A DNA stretch of 9,873 nucleotides. It comes from Micavibrio sp. UBA2020 (GTDB lineage Bacteria; Pseudomonadota; Alphaproteobacteria; Micavibrionales; UBA2020). The notes beneath the pieces were generated by a model. The model worked only from the letters and a program-made list of their open reading frames with translations, did no database searches and was not told where the DNA came from. The DNA is taken from contig DDBY01000032.1 in the NCBI GenBank assembly GCA_002334985.1, forward strand, positions 168 through 10,040, read 5' to 3'. The stretch's first letter is position 1. Each line of letters starts with the position of its first letter. Below, piece by piece: positions 5,914 through 9,873 of the stretch. A program made the translations under genes and the position numbers.

Positions 5914-5995
5914 GGCGTGGCGGAATTGGCAGACGCGCCGGATTTAGGTTCCGGTGTCGCAAGACGTGTGGGTTCAAGTCCCTCCGCCCGCACCA
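5911..5995 (+). tRNA. tRNA-Leu(UAG)
   Basis: The 85-base sequence folds as a class II tRNA. The acceptor arm is GCGGGCG (5911-5917) with CGCCCGC (5985-5991), discriminator A5992 and an encoded CCA (5993-5995). The anticodon stem CCGGA/TCCGG encloses the loop TTTAGGT, giving anticodon UAG, which reads CUA and related Leu codons. The long variable arm GTC-GCAA-GAC is typical of tRNA-Leu, and TTCAAGT is the T loop. The T stem GTGGG/CCCTC contains one U-U mismatch at its second pair. The message continues toward tig without a recognisable terminator. Confidence 0.96.
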
Positions 5996-6005
5996 CGCCT
6001 GACAA

Positions 6006-6095
6006 GCGGCCAAAAGCCGCATGCCTGACCTGCGGCCTTTGGCCGCGAAACCTTGCGGTCTTCGGCCGCGTTATAAAGATTTGCGGCCCCGCCGC
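6006..6095. repeat. Array of four GC-rich palindromes between tRNA-Leu and tig
   Basis: Four short hairpins follow at centre spacings of about 23-27 bases: GCGGC/GCCGC with loop CAAAA (6006-6020), GCGGCC/GGCCGC with loop TTT (6032-6046), GCGGTC/GGCCGC with one G-T pair and loop TTC (6055-6069), and GCGGC/GCCGC with loop CCC (6083-6095). All share the GCGGC...GCCGC core, while loops and flanks differ. None is followed by a T-run, so they are not normal terminators. They resemble a small repeat-palindrome cluster that may separate the tRNA from tig or stabilise the transcripts. Confidence 0.7.
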
Positions 6096-6146
6096 GCAAA
6101 CGACGACAACAGATTTAGACAACGTACCAGAAAGAAAGTATTCCAG

Positions 6147-7505
6147 ATGCAAATCACCCAGACCAAACAGGAAGCCCTGCTGCGCGAATTCACCGTCACC
6201 ATGACCGCGCAAGAGATTGATGAAAAAATCAACGAGCGCCTGATGGAGCTGGGCAAGACGGTGAAAATGCCCGGCTTCCGCCCCGGCAAAATTCCGCTGC
6301 CGCTTCTGAAATCCAAATACGGCAAGTCGGTCATGGGCGAAGTGCTGGAGCTGGCTGTCAACGACAGCACGATGAAAGCCATCAACGAAAACAACCTGCG
6401 CCCCGCGATGCGCCCGAAAATCGAAGTGAAAACCTTCGACGAAGCCAAAGGTCTTGAATACACCATGGCTATCGAAATCCTGCCGGAAATCAAAGTTTCG
6501 GCGCTGGATGGTATCGCGCTTGAAAAGCTGGTGGCCAAGCCGTCTGACAAAGACATCAACGAAGCGCTGCAGCGCATCGCCGACAGCAACAAAACCAGCG
6601 AGAAAATCGAAGAAGTACGCGCTGCCAAAAACGGCGACATCGTTGTTATCGATTTCGACGGCACGGTTGACGGCAAGCCTTTCCCCGGCATGAAGGGCGA
6701 TGACTTCCCGTTGGAACTCGGCTCCAAGAGCTTCATCGACACGTTCGAAGAGCAGCTGGTCGGCGCGAAAGCGGGCGACAAGCGCACCGTCAACGTAACT
6801 TTCCCCAAAGACTACGGCCACGAAGCGCTGCAAGGCGTTGCGGCTGTATTCGAAGTGAACGTGAAAGAGCTGCGCGGTCAGGTCGTTCCGAAAATCGATG
6901 ACGCTTTTGCAGCTCAGCTGGGCATGGAAACCCTCGACAAGCTGAAAGAGGAAGTATCCAAGCAAATGCAAAAAGAATACGACCAGGTTTCGCGCATGAC
7001 GCTGAAGCGCGCGCTGCTCGATGTTCTGGATGAGAAGCATGACTTCGAAGTGCCCCCGGGCATGGTCGAAGCTGAATTCGAAGGCATCCTGCACCAAGTG
7101 CAAGGCCCGCATGACCACCATGGCGAACACCACAACCACGACGATGTCGGCACACCGGAAGAGCGTGCGGAGTACAAAGACATTGCCGAGCGCCGTGTGA
7201 AGCTGGGTCTGGTTCTGGCTGAAATCGGCCGCGCCAACAAAATCGAAGTCACCATGCCCGAACTGCAACAGGCCGTGATTGCCGAAGCCCGCCGTTATCC
7301 CGGTCAGGAAAAGCAGGTTTTCGAATTCTACCAGCAAAACCCGCAGGCGCTGGAGCAGCTCAAGGCTCCCGTCTATGAGGAAAAAGTGGTCGATTTCATC
7401 CTCGGTCAGGTCAAGGTCGATTCTAAAGACGTCAGCGTCGATGAACTGACCAAGGCGGCAGAGCAAGAAGCTCCGAAAAAGACAAAAAAGGCGGCTAAGA
7501 AGTAA
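6147..7505 (+). CDS. tig: Trigger factor, ribosome-bound chaperone and prolyl isomerase
   Basis: The 452-residue product is trigger factor, which docks at the ribosome exit tunnel, shields nascent chains and has peptidyl-prolyl isomerase activity. Length and order fit the family. The N-terminal ribosome-binding domain (about 1-115) carries the signature MPGFRPGKIP (41-50). The FKBP-type isomerase domain (about 155-245) contains NGDIVVIDFDGTVDG and VGAKAGDKRTVNVTFP. The helical C-terminal substrate-binding domain ends in a Lys-rich tail, KKTKKAAKK. Within the C-terminal domain is a histidine-rich insertion (321-333, six His within ten residues) that is not part of the E. coli protein. ATG 6147 is chosen because homology starts there. 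The frame extends to 6021 through the palindrome array, which is clearly non-coding. The ribosome site is weak (GAAAGAAAG). It is followed by the two ClpP-type genes, in line with the common tig-clpP neighbourhood. Confidence 0.96.
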   Translation: MQITQTKQEALLREFTVTMTAQEIDEKINERLMELGKTVKMPGFRPGKIPLPLLKSKYGKSVMGEVLELAVNDSTMKAINENNLRPAMRPKIEVKTFDEAKGLEYTMAIEILPEIKVSALDGIALEKLVAKPSDKDINEALQRIADSNKTSEKIEEVRAAKNGDIVVIDFDGTVDGKPFPGMKGDDFPLELGSKSFIDTFEEQLVGAKAGDKRTVNVTFPKDYGHEALQGVAAVFEVNVKELRGQVVPKIDDAFAAQLGMETLDKLKEEVSKQMQKEYDQVSRMTLKRALLDVLDEKHDFEVPPGMVEAEFEGILHQVQGPHDHHGEHHNHDDVGTPEERAEYKDIAERRVKLGLVLAEIGRANKIEVTMPELQQAVIAEARRYPGQEKQVFEFYQQNPQALEQLKAPVYEEKVVDFILGQVKVDSKDVSVDELTKAAEQEAPKKTKKAAKK

Positions 7506-7530
7506 TTTTATTGCTTCTTAGCCCGCTTTT
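7493..7530 (+). terminator. Intrinsic terminator overlapping the tig 3' end
   Basis: GGCTAAGAAG (7493-7502), which encodes the last Lys codons of tig, pairs perfectly with CTTCTTAGCC (7514-7523). The loop contains the tig stop codon. A bulged C then allows two further pairs, and TTTT follows (7527-7530). The long stem supports termination, though the T-run is short. Confidence 0.75.
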
Positions 7531-7573
7531 GGGTCAAAAAAAGACAAAAAGTAAAGAAAAAGTAAAAAAAACG

Positions 7574-7604
7574 TTTCCGTCGTTTCTGAAAACTGGGTTA
7601 GAAT
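7574..7604 (+). promoter_or_regulatory. Weak candidate promoter for the enlarged clpP gene
   Basis: TAGAAT (7599-7604) is a fair -10 box. The best upstream match is TTTCCG (7574-7579) at a long 19-base spacing. I saw no heat-shock sigma-32-type sequence (CTTGAA with a CCCCAT-like box). The predicted leader of about 85 bases contains an imperfect direct repeat, ACGTTGTGT (7633-7641) and ACGTGTGTG (7647-7655). Confidence 0.3.
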
Positions 7605-7697
7605 AACTCTATTCAAAAACGACTGCTCAATAACGTTGTGTAATCGACGTGTGTGCCTCCAATTAAGAAAAAACTGGCAAGCAAAGGAAACTGAAAG

Positions 7698-8783
7698 ATG
7701 ACCCAAGATTTTGACGCAAAAAGAGCGCGTATTGCGGATGATGCAAACGACTACCTGCACAAAATGCTGCAGGCACAGTCCGAAGGTAAGCCGCTTGATG
7801 CTTACTTTGACGAAGCTGCTTCCAAGGCACTCTATAAAGTAACCGCTTCCATTGGTGGCGGCGTGACCAACGCCCCCCGTACGATTCCGTCCGTGACGGA
7901 AATCGAAGGCGGCCGCGAGCGTGGCTACGACCTTTACTCCCTGCTGCTGAAAAAGCGCATCATTCTGGTCGAAGGCCAGGTTGAAGACACGATGGCATCC
8001 ATCGTTTGCGCGTCCCTGCTGTACCTGAACTCGGACCTCAGCGGTGAAGGCAAGAGCAAAGAGCCGATTACGATGTATGTGAACTCCCCCGGTGGTTCCG
8101 TTATCGCGGGTCTCGCTATCTATGACGTTATGCGTTCCATCGACGCGAAAATCACCACCATCGGCACGGGTTATCAGGCCTCCATGGGCTCCATCCTGCT
8201 GGTCGCGGGTGACGAGCGCAAGATGACCCGCAGCTCCAAGTACATGATTCACCAGCCGCTGTCGGGCAACGGTCAATCGACCCAGCTGACCGACATCGAA
8301 ATCGGCGCGGATTTCACCGACCGTCTGAAAGACGACCTGGTTGACATCTACGTCCGCCACACCGGCCTGAACCACAAATTCTGGGAAACGGTTCTGAACC
8401 GTGACACCTGGTTGTCGGCTGAACAGGCGAAGAAAATGGGCGTCGTCAACGAAATCATCGTTGGCGAGACCAAGAAAACCATTCACGAAGAATTCTCGAT
8501 CAAAGCCGGTCGTCAGGAAGCGCGTGAATCGTATGTTCCGAAAACCGCCGTTGAAATCGCTGCCATCATCAACTCGGACGTTCCGGTTGATAACGGCACC
8601 GGCATCAGCAAAAAACCGACGAGCTTCCGCCCCGAGCTGGTAACGGCTCTGTCGCAGTTCGAAGAATACTGGACCCCGTCTTTGAAAGCCCTGAAACAGC
8701 AGCAAGCCGCTGCCGCTTCGGTTTCCAACGACGACGCTGCCGCCACCGCGAAAAAACCCGCGAAAGGCGCAGCACCGAAGTAA
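7698..8783 (+). CDS. Enlarged ClpP-family serine peptidase (ClpP paralogue)
   Basis: The 361-residue product contains a full ClpP fold in the middle (about residues 76-258). The hallmarks are YDLYSLLLKKRII (77-89), the oxyanion segment NSPGGSV (129-135), nucleophile Ser162 in YQASMGS, His185 in MIHQP and Asp236 in NRDTWLSAEQA. All three catalytic residues are therefore present. Compared with the normal ClpP encoded next, the N-terminus is about 50 residues longer. The C-terminus carries about 100 extra residues, ending in an Ala/Lys-rich tail (336-361). The core also has a small insert, SDLSGEGKSKEP (112-123). Family ClpP proteins form tetradecameric chambers that degrade polypeptides fed by AAA+ unfoldases, and their N-terminal loops line the axial pore, so the extension could alter unfoldase docking. 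ATG 7698 has AAGGAA 8 bases upstream. The gene is bounded by terminators on both sides, so it is probably a single-gene unit. Whether it forms mixed rings with the second ClpP is unknown. Confidence 0.9.
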   Translation: MTQDFDAKRARIADDANDYLHKMLQAQSEGKPLDAYFDEAASKALYKVTASIGGGVTNAPRTIPSVTEIEGGRERGYDLYSLLLKKRIILVEGQVEDTMASIVCASLLYLNSDLSGEGKSKEPITMYVNSPGGSVIAGLAIYDVMRSIDAKITTIGTGYQASMGSILLVAGDERKMTRSSKYMIHQPLSGNGQSTQLTDIEIGADFTDRLKDDLVDIYVRHTGLNHKFWETVLNRDTWLSAEQAKKMGVVNEIIVGETKKTIHEEFSIKAGRQEARESYVPKTAVEIAAIINSDVPVDNGTGISKKPTSFRPELVTALSQFEEYWTPSLKALKQQQAAAASVSNDDAAATAKKPAKGAAPK

Positions 8784-8827
8784 GGACTAAAAAAAGCCTT
8801 AAATTCATCTTTCAGGCTTGCTATGAT

Positions 8828-8862
8828 GGGGCGGTCAGTTTTGCTGACCGCCCCCTTTCTTT
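8828..8862 (+). terminator. Strong intrinsic terminator between the two clpP genes
   Basis: GGGGCGGTCAG (8828-8838) pairs perfectly with CTGACCGCCCC (8844-8854) around a TTTTG loop, followed by a T-rich tract (8856-8862). This 11-pair stem is the best terminator in the window and separates transcription of the two peptidase genes. Confidence 0.93.
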
Positions 8863-8893
8863 GGAGAGAGGGCGGGGGACAGCCACTCTAAAC

Positions 8894-8911
8894 GCCCGGG
8901 CAAACACGGGC
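8894..8911 (+). other. Hairpin in the clpP leader
   Basis: GCCCG (8894-8898) pairs with CGGGC (8907-8911) around an eight-base loop, followed by an A/T-rich ATTAAATAA. It ends 13 bases before the AAGGGG ribosome site of clpP (8925-8930). It may be a simple leader hairpin. No clear promoter was found between the upstream terminator and this gene. Confidence 0.35.
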
Positions 8912-8936
8912 ATTAAATAAACACAAGGGGTACACC

Positions 8937-9572
8937 ATGACTTACACGCCGGAACACATGAGCACGCTCATCCCGATGGTCATCGAACAGACCGCGCGCG
9001 GCGAACGTTCCTACGACATTTTCTCGCGCCTTCTCAAAGAGCGCATCATTTTCCTCTCCGGCCCCGTGAACGACTATGTCTCCACGCTGATTTGCGCGCA
9101 GCTTTTGTTCCTCGAAGCCGAGAACCCGAAAAAAGACATCTACTTCTACATCAACTCGCCGGGCGGTGTTGTCACCTCCGGTCTTGCGATGTACGACACC
9201 ATGCAATACATCAAGCCCGATGTGGCGACGCTTTGCATCGGTCAGGCTTGCTCCATGGGCTCGCTGCTGCTCGCGGCGGGTGCTGCCGGCAAACGCTACA
9301 GCCTGCCGAATTCGCGCGTGATGGTGCACCAGCCCTCCGGCGGTGCGCAAGGTCAGGCGACGGACATCGAAATTCAGGCACGCGAAATCCTGAGCCTGCG
9401 CAAGCGCCTGAACGAAATCTACGTCAAGCACACGGGCAAGAAAATCAGCCAGATTGAAGAGGCGCTGGAGCGCGACCGCTTCATGTCCGCCGAAGAAGCG
9501 AAAGAATTCGGCCTTATCGACCATATCGTCGAGCGCCAGCCTTTCGACGGTGCGGACAAAAAAGCGGCCTGA
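8937..9572 (+). CDS. clpP: ATP-dependent Clp protease proteolytic subunit ClpP
   Basis: This 211-residue protein has the usual ClpP length and begins close to the mature ends known in the family ([20 protein letters not shown], 11-30). ClpP forms a cytoplasmic tetradecameric chamber that, with ClpX or ClpA, degrades unfolded, tagged and regulatory proteins. The oxyanion segment is NSPGGVV (73-79). The triad is Ser106 in GQACSMGS, His131 in MVHQPSGG and Asp180 in [11 protein letters not shown]. The residue before the nucleophile is Cys105, where most ClpP proteins, including that of E. coli, have Ala. ATG 8937 has AAGGGG 6 bases upstream; an internal ATG at 8958 is a possible shorter start. 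It is isolated by terminators before and after. In many proteobacteria clpX follows directly, but here the next gene encodes an unrelated exported protein. Confidence 0.96.
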   Translation: MTYTPEHMSTLIPMVIEQTARGERSYDIFSRLLKERIIFLSGPVNDYVSTLICAQLLFLEAENPKKDIYFYINSPGGVVTSGLAMYDTMQYIKPDVATLCIGQACSMGSLLLAAGAAGKRYSLPNSRVMVHQPSGGAQGQATDIEIQAREILSLRKRLNEIYVKHTGKKISQIEEALERDRFMSAEEAKEFGLIDHIVERQPFDGADKKAA

Positions 9573-9602
9573 TTTTCAGGGATGCTTTCATGAACAAGCG
9601 GG

Positions 9603-9634
9603 GCGGGAGGGTTTTTTGAAACTCTCCCGCTTTT
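9603..9634 (+). terminator. Intrinsic terminator after clpP
   Basis: A stem of 12 pairs (9603-9614 with 9619-9630, including one G-T pair) carries the GCGGGAG/CTCCCGC core and a TTTG loop, followed by TTTT (9631-9634). It lies 30 bases after the clpP stop. Confidence 0.9.
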
Positions 9635-9708
9635 GCATGAAACTCCGCGCCACTGGGGCGCGTTGGGATACAGGCCGGAAGATATAAATTCGGGCAGGAG
9701 AGCGAAAG

Positions 9709-9873
9709 ATGCGTTTTTTGATGATGCTGGCCATGGCGCTATGTCTGGGTGCCGCAGCGGCTTTTGCACAAGATACGGCCGCGCCAGCAGCTGAAACCAC
9801 AACCTCTGCGCCAGCAGCTGAAACGGCAGCCCCTGCGCCGCAAGAGCCACCCATGGATGCGCAAATGCGCAAG
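9709..9873 (+). CDS. Exported Ala/Pro-rich protein, N-terminal part (runs off the right edge)
   Basis: An ATG at 9709 opens 55 codons that stay open to the window edge. The product starts MRFLMMLAMALCLG with a hydrophobic core and A-A-F-A|Q-D, a good signal-peptidase I site at about residue 20. The next 25 residues are Ala/Pro/Thr/Glu rich, a likely disordered linker containing the repeat APAAET twice, and the visible part ends near MDAQMRK. A strong AGGAG site lies 8 bases upstream (9696-9700). I do not recognise a family. The general plan of signal peptide plus low-complexity linker resembles the three exported proteins at 3208-5679, but no shared motif is visible before the sequence ends. 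Its importance here is that it occupies the place where clpX usually lies. Confidence 0.75.
   Translation, partial: MRFLMMLAMALCLGAAAAFAQDTAAPAAETTTSAPAAETAAPAPQEPPMDAQMRK
9781..9824 (+). repeat. In-frame 17-base direct repeat
   Basis: GCGCCAGCAGCTGAAAC occurs at 9781-9797 and again at 9808-9824, exactly 27 bases (nine codons) apart. Each copy encodes APAAET in the linker of the exported protein. The perfect identity suggests a recent duplication able to change the linker length. Confidence 0.85.

Noticed and set aside
6006..6095. CRISPR array or rho-independent terminator cluster
   Set aside because: The units are short palindromes without constant repeats and unique spacers of CRISPR length, and none has a T-run.
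5854..6204. Short frames on both strands running through the tRNA
   Set aside because: Their translations contain peptides that are familiar artefacts of translating tRNA-Leu, and the tRNA fold is certain.
5862..7466. 534-codon open frame on the minus strand over tig and the tRNA
   Set aside because: It is the antisense shadow of tig and includes the reverse complement of the tRNA and palindrome array. The low-complexity Phe/His/Asp-rich translation is typical of antisense.
7518..8705. 395-codon minus-strand frame over the enlarged clpP gene
   Set aside because: It is antisense to a frame with an intact ClpP catalytic triad, and its translation resembles no protein family.
8799..8827. Promoter-like TTAAAT-17-TATGAT between the clpP genes
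   Set aside because: Its transcript would begin inside the strong terminator hairpin at 8828-8862, and the -35 match is poor. It is probably chance.
9683..9688. TATAAA as a -10 box for the last gene
   Set aside because: The implied start would fall in or next to the AGGAG ribosome site, and no -35 box lies at a suitable distance.

Overview
The window reads as a bacterial chromosome segment of medium-high GC, most likely from an alphaproteobacterium. The ParE, YciA, trigger factor and ClpP sequences, and the tRNA-Leu with an encoded CCA, fit that group. The many exported helical proteins recall the Micavibrio-like lineages, but this finer placement is a guess. The mix of housekeeping genes with short intergenic gaps shows no sign of an insertion sequence, phage or CRISPR array.

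Layout. Positions 1-992 hold two minus-strand genes: yciA (acyl-CoA thioesterase) and, 32 bases downstream of it, the N-terminal 189 codons of an unrecognised exported protein that runs off the left edge. Divergent from these is parE (1123-3141), the ATPase/Toprim subunit of topoisomerase IV. Positions 3208-5679 hold three plus-strand genes for small exported, glutamine- and arginine-rich helical proteins. By eye these are diverged paralogues: each has a signal or lipoprotein leader, a low-complexity linker, a conserved Trp-containing motif that starts a long helical domain, and a conserved tyrosine motif that ends it. The second and third have their own promoter-like sequences and strong intrinsic terminators. 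This triplet is the least explained part of the window.

Next come a structured leader, a tRNA-Leu(UAG) at 5911-5995, and an array of four GC-rich palindromes (6006-6095). A protein quality-control block follows: tig (trigger factor, with a histidine-rich insertion), an enlarged ClpP-type peptidase of 361 residues with an intact catalytic triad, and a normal-sized ClpP of 211 residues. Each of these three genes is followed by its own intrinsic terminator. The classical order is tig-clpP-clpX-lon. Here a second clpP precedes the normal one, and the gene after clpP is not clpX but the start of another exported Ala/Pro-rich protein (9709 to the right edge).

How the genes relate. Trigger factor receives nascent chains at the ribosome, and ClpP degrades proteins delivered by AAA+ unfoldases. 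With two catalytically complete ClpP paralogues, a mixed or alternative ClpP complex is possible. The parE-linked exported triplet probably acts in the periplasm or envelope, but nothing in the sequence reveals a reaction.
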